Position numbers and translations under genes: made by a program. Below are positions 12,301-22,548 of a stretch of DNA of 64,000 nt, piece after piece. Under the pieces are notes generated by a model. The model was not told the origin of the DNA. It saw only the letters and a program-made list of their open reading frames with translations, and ran no database searches. Each line of letters starts with the position of its first letter. Position 1 is the first letter of the stretch. The stretch comes from Limnomonas spitsbergensis (Eukaryota > Chlorophyta > Chlorophyceae > Chlamydomonadales): positions 186,001 to 250,000 of the forward strand of contig JAYJMM010000052.1 in the NCBI GenBank assembly GCA_037349105.1. Reading direction: 5' to 3'.

Positions 12301-15300
12301 TGCCGTCGGCCCTCCCGCCCCCTTCGCCGCCGCCTAGCGTCGGAGCGTCCTCCCCGCAAGAGTGGCTCCGGCCTCTGTCTACCCTCGAGCGCTCCCGCAC
12401 CCCGTCCCCGCTGGAGCGGCCCCGCGCATCCTCCTCACGAGAGCAGTCGCGCGCGCCTCTGCCGCGCGAGAGAGCGCGTGCGCATTCCTCGCAGGGCATG
12501 GCGCGGAACTTGTCCCCGATCGTTCGGACGCAGTACGAGGAGGATGAGGCGCGGGTGCTTATGCTGTTTGCTGAGGCCATGGTGAGGTCAGGGGGAGCCT
12601 CTAGGGAGGGGTGAGGGGTCAAGAGAGGAGCATGGAGTGGCCATGGACACTTGGACGTGCTTCAACACTTGTTTGATTGAGCAGCACGACTACCATACTC
12701 TGCACTGCTGAGATCTGGCGTCGGGCGCTGCGATTCGAAATTTGAATCACCGACTGGAAATTCTAATTACTGCCGCGCGCAGGTCCGCAGCCCGTGGGTG
12801 CGGCACTGGGCGATCAAGCTGGACGATGAAGTCATGGGCTGCGGCATCGCGTCGGTAGACCAACGGAGGATCAAGGGTGCGGCTGAGGTGCTCAAGAGGT
12901 GCGTGGAGGTGCCTAGGTAGACGTGCTTTGCCTGTCCTCATAATACATGTGGTTAGGCAGGGGGCAAGGGAATGGCAAGGGATGCATTCATAGATACGGA
13001 GAAAACATGGTGGCGTTCACAGAAAAAATCAGATCATGCTACATCTTATTGGGTGTGCAACTAACAAGCCATGGCCTTCCCGCGGCTGATGGGCCCCAAA
13101 CTGACCGTCTTGAAGAGACAGGCTCAAACAGTATGCCTGGCCGCCCTTGGGGCTTCCTGCCGGAGGCCAGGAGGTAGCTCTGGTGTAGCTGGACTGTAGC
13201 TGTACTGTAGCTAAGCAGCAGCTGAGCAACACAGAAAGGACCACTAGGGGTAGGGGGCCGTTGCAGTGCTCATGAGTTTGAAGGCGAAGGATAACTCTCA
13301 ACCTTAAGGAATAAACCCTGAACCCTAAACCCTGACTCGAGTGCTGAGAAGGTGAAAGGAAACACAAAAATCCGTCACATCACTGAGCAGATTGTGCCTC
13401 TCTTAGTTACAAAAGCTGCCTAGCCTTGGGTGACGGTGGGGCCAGGGTTTTGCTGAGGTCCATAAGAAACAAATGTAATAAACAAAAAAACAAACGTACT
13501 ATTTGTTCTCTTCTGCCTTCTCGCCTGGAGCTCGAGGTTAAGGGTTAAATTGTCTGGGCGCCAATCTTAAGTTAAGGGTTTGAGGGTTAACTCGTCTGGT
13601 TGCCAGTCTGAAGTTAAACCCTCGCTGAGCCCTAAACCTCGAGAGCTGAAACTTCAGAGGGTAAATCCTAACCTGTAGCCCAACCCTCGTTTTTTGTAGA
13701 GTTGTGTTGGATCATCAGATTTCCTCTCAGCAGCCTCCAGCCATCAGCCCCCAGGCAGGCCCGGCCCACCCCACCGAGGCCATGTCAGAGGCAGAGCAAG
13801 CAGGAGCAGGCCGCCTGTGTGAGCTGCTGTACCGCCAGCTGCCACGGATGCTAGAGTTGGCCTGCCGTGAGGTCTTCCCGACGTACCGCGACTTTGTGTC
13901 GGCATTGGCGGTACGGGGCGGGGTCATCGAGGCCTGCCCTGAAGTGGTGAGTAGGGTATGAATCAGTGTGGGATTACGTGCCCTGTAGTGGTGAGTGTGG
14001 GGTGTGAATGAGTGTGGGATGACCTGCCCTGAGGGGGTGAGCAAGATATGCATGAGTGCATGAGTGTGATGACATAATTTAGTTTTTTAGGTTTCGTGAT
14101 TTAGGGTTTAGCCTGGAAATAGTGAGTTTGTTGTGATGCCGTGGTGGCAGCCCCTTTCCTTCCCTGCTGCCTTAATCCTACACCCTAAAACCTACTCTCC
14201 CCGGGCATTGCAGACGTGTGCACCCACACATACACGACGAGAGCAGATCAGCACCAACCTAGCAGATGCCAAAGCCCTCAGACCTGAAAACTTTGAATGC
14301 CACAACAGCCGCGGGCATGAGTATTCACCGGTACCTTACTCTTTCTTTTATAAGCGCTAGCGGCTCTCCTGCCCAAGCGGTGAGCTCTCCTTGCACTGAC
14401 CTACCAAACACATACCACCTTTACCCTAACCCCTGAACCCCTTACTGTGGGCCCATATCATCCTTAGGTGGTCGGCTCTCCTTGCGTCGACCTGTTTGTG
14501 ACGCCAACCGGGGAGACGATGCTGCTGGCCACGCACGAACGGGTGTTTGTTGCGCCCTTCCGTGCGGTAGGCTCCACTTTCCCCCAGGCCTCGGCGCCGC
14601 ACGCTGCCCTGACAGAGGCCGCAATGAGTATAGGTGAGTGCGGGGGTAGGGAGTGTGGGGGAAAGGGAAGAGGGCAGGGTGCTGGGGCGAGGAGCAAGGG
14701 GGGGGCAGGAGTAGGTGAGGGGGGCAGGATGCTAAGGCAGGGGGCAGAGCCAGGGCAGGCTCAACCCAAACCCTTAACCTAAACGTAATGAGTCCTGAAC
14801 ATGACGTAAGCTTCACTGCCCATTGTCCCTTTGCCTTGCCCGCCCCCCTCCTGTGTCACCCAGGAGCCGCCTGCCACCGCGCCGGCCTCATTGGACATGT
14901 TGGCGTTGACTTTGTTGGGGTGCGCGATGGGACCGGCCAGCTCAGGCTGTGGGCTGTGGGGCTGACGCCACTTGCGACGCACTCCCTGCTGGCGTTCCAG
15001 CTCTTTGACTTCCTTTCGGCCGGCAGTTGGGACCCGCGCACTGGCAGGTGCGCGTGAATTGTGCAGGACGATGGAGTGTGTGTGGATGGGTGTGGGGGGG
15101 GTGAATCGCCTCCCCTGCGGGCGGTCCAGCTGAGAAACTTCCTCTTGGCAGGCTGCTGGCTAGTCCAAGGCTGTTGACAACCGCCTTGGTCTTACCCACC
15201 TCCAATGCTTATCTACCCCTCCCTGCTGTCAGATACACCATTGAGGGTGAGGAGCCTGCTGGCCCGCCTGCTGAAGCCAAACACATGGACACGTACGGTT

Positions 15301-17471
15301 CGGCCGTCTTGGGACCTTGGAAGATGGAGCCGACGGAGGAGGAGCTGACCGGGGAGGTGACGGAGCACCTGATGGGCGATCAGCTGCAGTCGCAGGCATC
15401 AGAGGAGCGGCAGTATCCCTGCGGGCCGCGGTCACACCGGGGGGGAGGTGATGATGCGGAAGAGAGCTCCTTCGGGGGCTTGGATGCAGATGTGCGAGGG
15501 TTTAGCAGCTTGCAGACGTCGGTCTGCAGCCACAGCCGGCGTGGGGAGGGCAGCAGCGCCGAGATGTCTGAGTCCCCAGGGGACAGCCGGGGCGGCGAGA
15601 GAGCGCACGCCGTCTTTCAGATGCAGGCCCGCATGGAAGGCGGCGGCAGCGGGAATGATGGCTCGGATGGTGGCGAGTCCGGGTCTGGCGGCAGGGCGAG
15701 TCGCGACGGCGGGGGGGGGGCAGAATTCCGCATGGACCCAGTGCGACACCCGGCGCCGTCAGGGCGGCCCGGCACTTCGGCGGGCAGTGTCGTGCCTCTG
15801 CCCATCCCGAACAATCAGCGCTTCTTCTTCAGCCTTGAGGCGGTTGCGCATGCTGGTATCTCGGCGGCACCGTGTTGTAAGCTGTTGCACCGCGCTGGGC
15901 AGGAGGGGCTGCACTTCAACGTGGATGAGAGGTCCGGCGTCGTGTTTAACCTCAGCGAAAAATACATGTCGGGTGCGTCCGGGAGTAGGGCAGAAACCTG
16001 GAATGAGAGGGAGTAGGCCTATAGGGTGGGCGGTTCCGAAACTTTTAACCCTAAACTCGAACCTGTGTGTTGGGTTAAGGGTTGTGAGACTTTGAAACCT
16101 TAACTTCATCTGTGTGTGTCGGGTTCAGGGTTGAGAGACTCTTATCCCTTGCCCTGAAGCGTTGTGTTCGGTTGAGGATGAAAACCCTCTTGATCCTGAA
16201 CCCTGAACCTGCGTATCAGGTTGAGGGTTGAGAGACCCTAAACCCTGAACCTGGTTTGCGGTGTAGAGACCCTGAATCATATAACCTTCACCCTGGAATT
16301 AATTCCAGAATATCTCGAGTAGGGTCTTAGTCTGGTGAGTGCTTTCATACCGTGGGCAGGCCCAGATAATGCTGATTCGAGCTGCAGATCGGCAAATAGA
16401 TGTCAAGAAATGCTTCCTTGGGTTGTACTTTCGAGCTGTTGCAATGAAGACCTTTTTCCTTGGAGTGAGAACATGTATGAATCTTGCTCTCTTAGAGAAA
16501 GAACATGTGTGAACATCCCACATTGTAAGAGGGAACATATGTGGATGTCTCCCTCTTAGAGTGAGAACACGTGAGGCCCTCCCCCCTCTTTGTGTGATGG
16601 CATGAAGTGTGCAGCCCCTTCCCTTGATGCAGGTGTGATGGGTGTCATGACCGTCGGCCTGACCCCCGCTGACACGTACCTCAAGATGCAGAGGGTCCTA
16701 GGCTTCTTTGTACAACGATACGGCGAGGCCGGCGAAGCAATGGCGTTGGCGCTGGCTGCACAGCAGAACCTTCCACACAGTAGCCGAGGCGTGGGTGCGG
16801 GGGCTCAGCTCATGCCCTACAAAGATGTGCAGGCCTTGGTCAAGTGAGTGACCAGGGAGGAGGGGGAGGAGGGGGGAAGACCAGAGAGGGATGAGGGGGG
16901 GGGGGAGGGGGGAAGACCAGAGAGGGATAAGGGGGGGGGAGGGGGGAAGACTAGAGAGCGATGAGGGGGGGGGGGGAGGGGGGGAAGACCAGAGAGGGAT
17001 GAGGGGAGGGGGAGGGGGGAAGACTAGAGAGGGATGAGGGAAGAGGGGGGGGGTGAAGACCAGAGAGGGATGAGGGGGAGGGGGAGAGGGTAGATTTGGA
17101 GAGGTGAATGACGCGTAACCTCTGAGCCCTGTTACAAAAGGCTTGGCTGAGTGGGCGTCCAACTGGTTGGGGAAGAGAGGTGAAGACTTGTGAAGGATTG
17201 GGAGAGCAGGGGTGCACATTGGGAGAGTTAAATACATGTATAGGCCCTCCCCCTTAGGTATGACTGTCATATACTAGATAGACTGATCCCGATCGCCCTC
17301 ATGTGCCCCTCAAGGTATATGGCAGAGGTGTCGGCAGCTGGGCGGCCGATCTTCGCTGCTGGACACCAGATGCTGCCTAAGCCCCCCAGCTGCACAGGCC
17401 ACGGCGACAATGGGAGGCAGGGGTCAGCCGCGTCACACATGGCGCAAGTGCCTCACAGGCCCCGGCACTAG
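337..17471 (+). CDS. IQCH: IQ motif-containing protein H (IQCH) homologue, 18 exons
   Basis: Exons read: 337-519, 1115-1318, 2012-2351, 3306-3457, 4759-4869, 7790-7941, 8471-8690, 9976-10113, 10721-10906, 11673-11778, 12172-12581, 12783-12898, 13700-13946, 14468-14633, 14864-15047, 15233-15972, 16633-16843, 17315-17471. All junctions are GT-AG, phases close, and the total is 4023 nt (1340 aa; human IQCH is about 1030 aa). Family hallmarks in order: PFDVLMDTFSLHQFLIR (exon 4); two IQ motifs, AATAIQTAWRGLIARRK (about residue 365) and AAAAIQGAWRTHRLRNQ (about 388); then ARLCDLAEPLVEVLLLLP, RYRIIWPENH, GKLAYVLPGA, HWAIKLDDEVMG, DFVSALAVRGGVIEACP, HVGVDFVG and GVMGVMTVG. The second half resembles the ATP-grasp-like region of IQCH. 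The IQ motifs predict calmodulin binding; a flagellar role is inference from animal IQCH. Exons 11 and 16 hold low-complexity insertions. The exon 1-2 join and the start codon rest on reading frame only. Confidence 0.9.
508..730 (+). repeat. About 41-bp minisatellite copying the exon 1/intron 1 junction of IQCH
   Basis: The real junction (tacatcaag|gtgggg, 511-525) is followed by five further copies of a unit of about 41 bp. Each begins with a variant of gcagtacatcgaggtggg (near 552, 592, 631, 672 and 713). Every unit therefore carries exon-end sequence plus a potential GT donor. Read through in the gene frame, the first unit hits a TGA, so only the first donor keeps the frame. Confidence 0.75.
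930..1110 (+). repeat. Pyrimidine-rich ccactccct minisatellite before exon 2
   Basis: Tandem copies of (c)ccactccctca(c), unit about 12 bp, run directly into the acceptor of exon 2 (tccctcag|gagcgc, 1108-1120). The array's consensus itself contains ccctca, so the polypyrimidine tract and acceptor look like part of the repeat. Confidence 0.6.
2630..3270 (+). repeat. Decayed copies of the intron 3/exon 4 boundary of IQCH
   Basis: Four copies (period about 115 bp, near 2667, 2766, 2886 and 3000) share a pyrimidine tract, an AG, and gttggatgtcctgatttcgat, a diverged form of the true exon 4 start at 3306. Three more copies lie near 3110, 3169 and 3258. The copy at 3169-3222 keeps a good acceptor and matches the exon start closely for about 55 bp, then diverges. 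Confidence 0.7.
3950..4750 (+). repeat. ctgcctgcctaag minisatellite in IQCH intron 4
   Basis: About 800 bp of degenerate 12-16 bp units built from cctgcctaagctg, ending at the acceptor of exon 5 (gtgtag|ctggaag, 4753-4765). The taagctg core resembles that acceptor, so the array may derive from it, but the similarity is too short to be sure. Confidence 0.7.
4861..7180 (+). repeat. 72-bp array, about 32 copies, each carrying exon 5 end plus a consensus donor
   Basis: The unit is 72 bp and each copy contains aaggtgcag|gtgag, identical to the true exon 5/intron 5 junction at 4861-4874. Units are nearly identical (C/T in the gatcc/gattc position, gtgagc/gtgagt). Because 72 is a multiple of three and the unit has no stop in the IQCH frame, the exon 5 frame stays open across the whole array to a TGA at 7324. 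Four decayed copies continue to about 7455 (near 7228, 7297, 7369 and 7441). The long open frames on both strands here are a consequence of the period, not separate genes. Confidence 0.95.
7480..7790 (+). repeat. Copies of the intron 5/exon 6 acceptor of IQCH
   Basis: Copies of tgcaggacctgctg...tcagccgg lie near 7485, 7545, 7613 and 7716, before the true acceptor (ctgcag|gacctcctc, 7784-7798). The one at 7613 spans about 65 bp of exon 6 (the QNMQEV and LRQL parts). The others look like the same exon with an internal deletion. All keep an AG acceptor. Confidence 0.75.
8170..8470 (+). repeat. C/T-rich tract upstream of IQCH exon 7
   Basis: Degenerate ccctcccccctcc and tccactctcc repeats form a 300-bp pyrimidine tract ending in ctacag|ggccgg. 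It is an extended polypyrimidine tract; no other function is visible. Confidence 0.6.
8735..8995 (+). repeat. gttcagggctta / tttaaaatggg degenerate repeat in IQCH intron 7
   Basis: About five diverged units of 55-60 bp combine gggttcagggctta with a (g)tttaaaatgg block. The first half resembles degenerate TTTAGGG telomere-like sequence that recurs in many introns of this window. Confidence 0.5.
10213..10700 (+). repeat. Decayed copies of the intron 8/exon 9 boundary
   Basis: At 10213-10275, ctaggttggtggtccctagc...ggtatctggccggaaaactc is a diverged copy of the true acceptor and first 60 bp of exon 9 (10716-10781). Weaker fragments (tagctcctggtactgc near 10528; ccctagctccagacattgcg near 10633) repeat the middle of that segment. 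Confidence 0.6.
10870..11200 (+). repeat. Five copies of the exon 9/intron 9 donor junction
   Basis: The junction gcggtgggggacgaggag|gtaggt (10889-10912) is followed by copies near 10965, 11023, 11097 and 11170. Each is a variant of ggtggggacgaggaggt and they are spaced 60-75 bp apart. The intervening sequence contains ccctaaaccctaaat-like telomeric motifs. Confidence 0.7.
13930..14070 (+). repeat. Three copies of the exon 13/intron 13 donor junction
   Basis: The sequence tgccctgaagtg|gtgagt (13935-13952) recurs twice as tgccctgtagtggtgagt and tgccctgagggggtgagc with a period of about 48 bp. Each copy is followed by a (g)tatgaatcagtgtggg-like spacer. The second and third copies place a stop in the reading frame. 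Confidence 0.75.
16850..17095 (+). repeat. Purine-rich gaccagagagggatgag minisatellite in IQCH intron 17
   Basis: About seven units of 30-36 bp (gaagaccagagagggatgagggg plus a G run) start directly after the exon 17 donor (caa|gtgagtgaccaggg, 16841-16855). The strand asymmetry (almost pure purine) could form triplex or G-rich structures. Confidence 0.65.
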
Positions 17472-18720
17472 TGGACCATAGAGGTGTCCACAAGTAGTTC
17501 ACACATGTAAAATATTGGCAGCTGTCTAGATGGCATTGGACCCAGGAGCGCCCTTGTGCGCTGTGAGAAATTTGTTAAGTGGAATCTGTAAAGTACCGCA
17601 TGTAGAATCGGAACATGGAAAGAAGTGCTCAAACAAAGCCATTGAGATACCCTCTGCCATTAAGATAACTTCCGAGAGAACACACTTATACCCCAAGTAG
17701 CTTCGCTACAGATTCATTTACCGTTGGACCAGCCAAGACGTCAGCTGATTTACATCACAGTCGAAAAATGATTGAAGGTGCTGCCACGCAGCACAAAAAC
17801 ATCTGAGTATCACGCGCGTCGCCAACAAGAAAGAATTACTGTAAGAACGAATGGTAGTTGGGACCAGAGTTCGTACTGATGCATTGTCCAGCAGCCAGAA
17901 AACTAATCTTGTTAGGACATACCAATTAAGGGCTTGCCCTACCAGTCCGTTATCTCTTCGTTACTTATTTGCATGGCTACAAGCACTGGTCACACCCTCT
18001 ACATCCAACTATAACAGGGCCTAGATATGTCATTAATCGAGCCAAGTCGCCCTTCAGGCAACTGTTGTCAGTGTTCTTTATACGCAAGTCATGGCGTGGC
18101 CTCATCCAGTCACCGCGCACCATGTGCATGATAGCAACCCAAAACGTGCCATGTGCGCAATGAAAAGCATACCGTAGCCTGATTTCAATGTTTACACTCC
18201 TTTCTAAGGAGCATGCATGGTCATTGCCCCGGTCTGTTATTCAAGACATAAAAATAGATGTGCAAGTCGTCGGTGTACGGCACCACAGTAGATTAAAGAC
18301 ATAAAAAAAGATGTACCAACCGACCAGCAACCGACCGTCGCCAGACAGTCCTTGCTGGCCATCGCTCGCGCTCGTCACCACGGCCTCGTAGTAATGTTAA
18401 CATCTACATCGCTGGTGTATTTAGCTGCTATTATCTATCATATCTTGTCGAGTGGAACAGCGAGAGGAGACCGTGAGTCAGAGAGTGAACAGCGATGACT
18501 GTCTAGGAGCGTGCCTGCTACAACTGACAGCTGGGATTCAAACTGTGTTCACACTTTTCACACTCGGCACTGCCAGTCGATGCTGCTCTGGCTTGCCGCT
18601 GCTCGCGATCGCTAGTGAATACGCTTTCAATATGTATTGTACCGCAAATTCACAGCCCCTGCCCTCATTCGCGGCCATCCACATGCATTCTCAGCCCCTG
18701 ACCATGAACACAACACCCAT
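17472..18720. other. Intergenic stretch, no gene seen
   Basis: Unique-looking sequence of lower GC. No exon, tRNA or repeat array is supported, apart from the IQCH 3' signal at its start. Confidence 0.5.
17506..17510 (+). terminator. TGTAA polyadenylation signal of IQCH
   Basis: TGTAA, the usual chlorophyte polyadenylation signal, occurs 35 nt after the stop codon of the last exon. Confidence 0.55.
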
Positions 18721-18725
18721 GCTTG

Positions 18726-18905
18726 CTGTCACAGTATATTACCGTATACATGACAGAACCGTTTGAGCCGCCATTAGCGGCCACGGAGCCTCCGCAGCTT
18801 CTCTGCGGAGTCTCCTGATTTGAACTGAGACCTATAAACCCGCTTACGCAGGGCGAATTAGCATAATCCGTACTCTGAATTGGGCCTGCCGGGCCCCTAC
18901 GCTTC
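18726..18905 (+). repeat. Interspersed element A, related to 27965-28170
   Basis: It begins gtcacagtatatt...tgacagaaccgt and contains a perfect hairpin (CTCCGCAG, loop cttct, CTGCGGAG, 18790-18810) and gcctgccgggcc near its end. The sequence at about 27972 starts gtcatagtatatt...gtgacagaaccgt and later holds ggcgtgccggga. The two look like diverged copies of one short element, perhaps a solo LTR or MITE. The match is patchy. Confidence 0.35.
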
Positions 18906-19166
18906 TGCTCCGGTCCGCTCCGCTCCGCTTCGATACGGCGTGCTTGGAGTAACAGTATTTTGCAGTCAAAAACTTGTTTTAGGCACATACTAGCATACAT
19001 ACTGGCATACAACGACATGAAGATGGTTGCATGCCAGCATACAGCCCCCATGCATGCCCAGATGCCCCCCCTACTGGCCCCAAAGTAGCCATGCATCCAT
19101 GCATCATGCACGCATATTAGTTAGGACTAAGGACCATGCAAATTGCTGTGGCAAAACAGTAAATGA

Positions 19167-20430
19167 TTGAAGCAGTCCCCAACTCCTGAACTGTCTGTAC
19201 AGTCAGACTCAGTGACAGCCTCGGTGGGGCAGGAGATATCCTCCGCCGCCACTGAGGATGACGAACAGGCGCAGCCTGTCAGTACGGCAGAGCAGGCATT
19301 CGGCAACCGGGAACGAGCCAGGAATATGATCAGTGATGTACTGTCTGACCTGCCTCGGGTGACGCCACCTCACTTACATGCAGGAGTGGACACAATGTGC
19401 CTGCCGGTCCATGATGTGCGGACCATTGAAGCAGAGGGAGTGGTCCTTTTTGAGCCCTTTGGAGGTATGTGCTCAGGACTGGAAATGGTACTCAGGGCAG
19501 GTATCCCAGTGGTGCGGTACCTGTATGCGGATATCAGTGAGGAAGTGAGGGAGATAGCTGGGGGTCGCCTGGTGCAGTTGCACAAGCGGTATCCCCAGTT
19601 GCTCCCGGTCAAAGCGTTTGATGAGGCGATCAGAGCGCTGCCCCAAGATGTGTATGCCATTACGGCGGAGCACCTCCAGGGAGCAGGCGCCCAGGACGGG
19701 CGCCAGTGGTCCATGGTAGCAGGCTGGGAGTGCCAGGATCTCTCATATGCAGGCAAGGGGCGGGGGCTCGCGGGGGAGAGAAGCAAGTCTTTCTTCCCGT
19801 TAGTCAAGCTGTTGGGCACATTGCAGATCATGCAGAGGCCTAGACCGCCCGCATACCTGATTGAAAATGTAGCGATGCAGTTAAATCAGAGGAGTGCGAA
19901 GGCCAGTGTGGATGCTTTTCATGAGGTGTGCAGGGTCCTGGGGACACCTGCATTGTTTGATGCGGCACATGTGGGGTCTTACGCCCACCGCACACGAAAC
20001 TATTGGGGAAATATCGCCCCAGCAGCGGATATTGAGTATGTGATCTGTGCTTCGGAAAGGCCCCACAAGGGGGTCGTCGACGACATTCTGGACAAGGGCA
20101 GCAAGGCCCAGGTGGTTGCATGCCCAGACAATGGGGGGTATCGCATCAATGTGACGGGACAGCCCAGGAGGGTGCTGCCCTGCTTGATGGCGACCCCCGC
20201 ATCATATATATTCTTTCAGGAACGGGCAAAATGGGATGGTGTACAGACCCATGGGGGACCTGCAGGAGCCCAATGCAAATGAACGTGAACGTGCCATGGG
20301 GTACGCTGTGGGGTCCACGATGCCACGCCCAGACTTCCCAGAGGCTGCCAGGAGGGCAGCCCTGGGCAGGTGCATGGATTCATGGGCACTAGGAGCATGG
20401 CTCAATGTAGCGCTCGAGTGTGCTAAAATC
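19167..20430 (+). CDS. Retroelement-encoded C5-cytosine DNA methyltransferase (one frameshift)
   Basis: The open frame 19167-20282 carries methyltransferase motifs: motif I around residues 94-104 (LFEPFGGMCSG, cofactor binding), motif IV GWECQDLS with the catalytic Cys at about residue 189, motif VI IENV (232-235) and a motif VIII-like HRTRNYWGN. Near 20215 the frame must shift by one base. The continuation holds RVLPCLMATP before the shift and LQEPNANERERAMGY (motif IX-like) after it, then LGRCMDSWALGAW (motif X-like). The usual Pro of the PCQ motif is Glu here (ECQ). The predicted role is 5-methylcytosine deposition, possibly by the element on itself or on host DNA. Context, directly before an integrase, points to retroelement cargo and not a host gene. 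Confidence 0.8.
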
Positions 20431-20739
20431 ATACCAGAGGAGTTGATGCGCAGAGCACGGCTGCCGGGTCCGGACAGGGATCCTGCGCTTGGTGCAACTT
20501 TAAAGTCCAGCCATTACGCCCTTGCTACCGCAGGAGATGCGTGCTCTGGCAGTGGGGAAGTGGCCGCGTCGTACAGACAGTGCCTGGGAGAATCTGCTGC
20601 GGCAGATTGGGCCGACGCAGCACAAGTACCCGGCCAGGTGGGAACGCGCCTGTGGCAAAAGCAGATGCTGGCAGCGATGTGAACGGGGACAAAGGGGGTG
20701 AGAGAGACCCTCCAGGATGTCCTGCAGGACCGTCGGCCA

Positions 20740-22130
20740 GGGTGGATGTGTGGTCAGATGAGCCTGTGTTGCGGTATCTCCGCGAGAAAACACATGCTCC
20801 GGGAACAGAGCTAGGAGAGCAGACCAGGGTACAGCGCAGGGCCGCTCCATTCCAGTGGGAATCAGAGAGGGGAGGAGTGTTGATGAGACTCATGCCCGAC
20901 GGTAGACGTTGCGTGGTGCCCAGGCCAGAGGACAGGCTAGCATTGATCCAAGAGGCCCATGCTGGTACGGGCCATTTTGGCAGCCACCGCACGGCTTTCA
21001 TGGTCATGCAGCAACACTGGTGGCGGGGGCTCAGAGCAGCAGTCAAGAAGGTGGTGCAGGAATGTGGTGTGTGTGCCAGGGCCAGGGCGTCCACATTCAA
21101 TCACACACAGCCCGACCTGCATCCGCTACCCATTGAAGGGTTGTTTTTCCGATGGGGAGTGGACCTGTGTGGGCCATTCACGACCACTCCCAGGGGCAAT
21201 CGGTTTGTGATGGTGTGTGTGGAGCATTACTCCAAATGGGTGGAGTTGATCCCCATTCCAAGCAAGGCGTCAGATGTGACGGCCTTGGCTTTCTTTCAAA
21301 ATGTAGTCGTAAGATTCGGGGGTTGCGCAGAGGTGGTGACAGACCAGGGAACAGAGTTCCAGGGAGAGTTCCAAGACATGTTGCTGGACTGCTTCATTGA
21401 TCACCGCACCACTCTGCCAACCACCCCCAGGCAGACGGGCTGTCCGAGAGGGCTGTCCAGACCCTCAAGGCAGGCCTGCGCAAGTGCTGCGAGGAGGGCA
21501 GCAGCGACGAATCCTGGGACAAAATGGTGCCTTGGGTGGCCCTAGGCTTCCGCTGCTCGCCGCAGCAGGCCACGCGCATGGCGCCGTACGAGGTTCTGTT
21601 CGGGCAGAGACCCACCTTTCCCTCCAGAGTGGGGGCGGACCTGGGGAACACAGCCAAGGTGGCAACGGCAGAGGAAGCGGCAGACCTGCTCTTGGCCAGA
21701 GTGGCCAGGATCAAAGAGGCACTGCCAATCGCGGGTGAGCATCTGAAAATTGCGCAGCACCGCGACAAGCTGCGGTATGCGCGCATCCGTGGGGGAGGTT
21801 ATGTCCCCCAGGTCAGGCATTTCGCAGAGGGAGATTACGTGTATGTGAGGTACTCATCAGAGCGCCGCAGCCTCGATCCCAAGGCTAGGCCTGAGATTCT
21901 AAGGGTGAAGAAGCTGGGGGCGACAGGAACCTTGGTTCTGGAGGGGGCTGATGGCCTCACAGTGACAGAGAATGCTGTCAACTGTTCTCCGTGCCACTTG
22001 CCCAACCTCAGGGGAGTGGTTGATTTGAGTGGAACCAGGCCCAATAACAGCCTGTCTTGCGAGGTGTGCCAGCTGCCTGATCGCGGAGAAGTGATGCTTT
22101 AGTTTGATGTCTGCAACACAGGTTGGCACA
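20740..22130 (+). pseudogene. Ty3/gypsy-type integrase with broken PHD finger
   Basis: The first frame (to about 21420) holds the zinc-binding HHCC segment (EAHAGTGHFG ... CGVCARAR) and the catalytic Asp residues in GVDLCGPF and VVTDQGTEF. A frame change near 21405 moves to NHPQADGLSERAVQTLK, whose Glu completes the D,D-35-E triad. The C-terminal part (GDYVYVRY, LRVKKLG) fits the GPY/F-type region. It is followed by CEVCQLPDRGEVML, a TAG at 22100-22102, and FDVCNTGWHMDC, so the stop falls inside a PHD finger. A further alanine- and glutamate-rich tail is open at 22174-22548. DNA-joining activity is predicted for the family; this copy is unlikely to be functional. Confidence 0.8.
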
Positions 22131-22548
22131 TGGATTGCTTGGTACCGGCACTCGAAGAGGTGCCTGAGGGCGAGTGGTTGGGCCAAGATGCACACCTGAA
22201 GACGAAGGAGATGGGCCCGCTGCGATAGCAGGGCCCGCTACGGAAGACCACAGTGTGGTGGTCCAGGGGCGGCCTAGCCCAGCAGCCAGAGCGGCTGCCA
22301 GAGCGGCTCCGGAGGCCAATGTCATGGACAAGCCTGAGGTGGAAGTTATGGCCACCAACCCAGGGACAAGGCAAATGAAGCGGGGCATCGCAAGGCCAAT
22401 GGCGAACGGGTTGTACGACATCTCGTACACCACTGGCATGGGAGAGGCCAATGTCACCCCGAGGGCAGTTGCGAGAAGGGCTAAGGTGGCCAAGGAAGCA
22501 GCAAGGGAGGAAGAGGAGTCAGCACTTGAAGGGTTTACTGAGACCTGA

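Noticed and set aside
15448..16095. Alternative 215-codon frame over IQCH exon 16
   Set aside because: Shadow frame; the 15233-15972 frame contains the conserved HFNVDERSGVVFNL segment.
19167..20430. Host maintenance or de novo DNA methyltransferase gene
   Set aside because: It lacks introns and regulatory domains and runs into an integrase, so retroelement cargo is the better reading.
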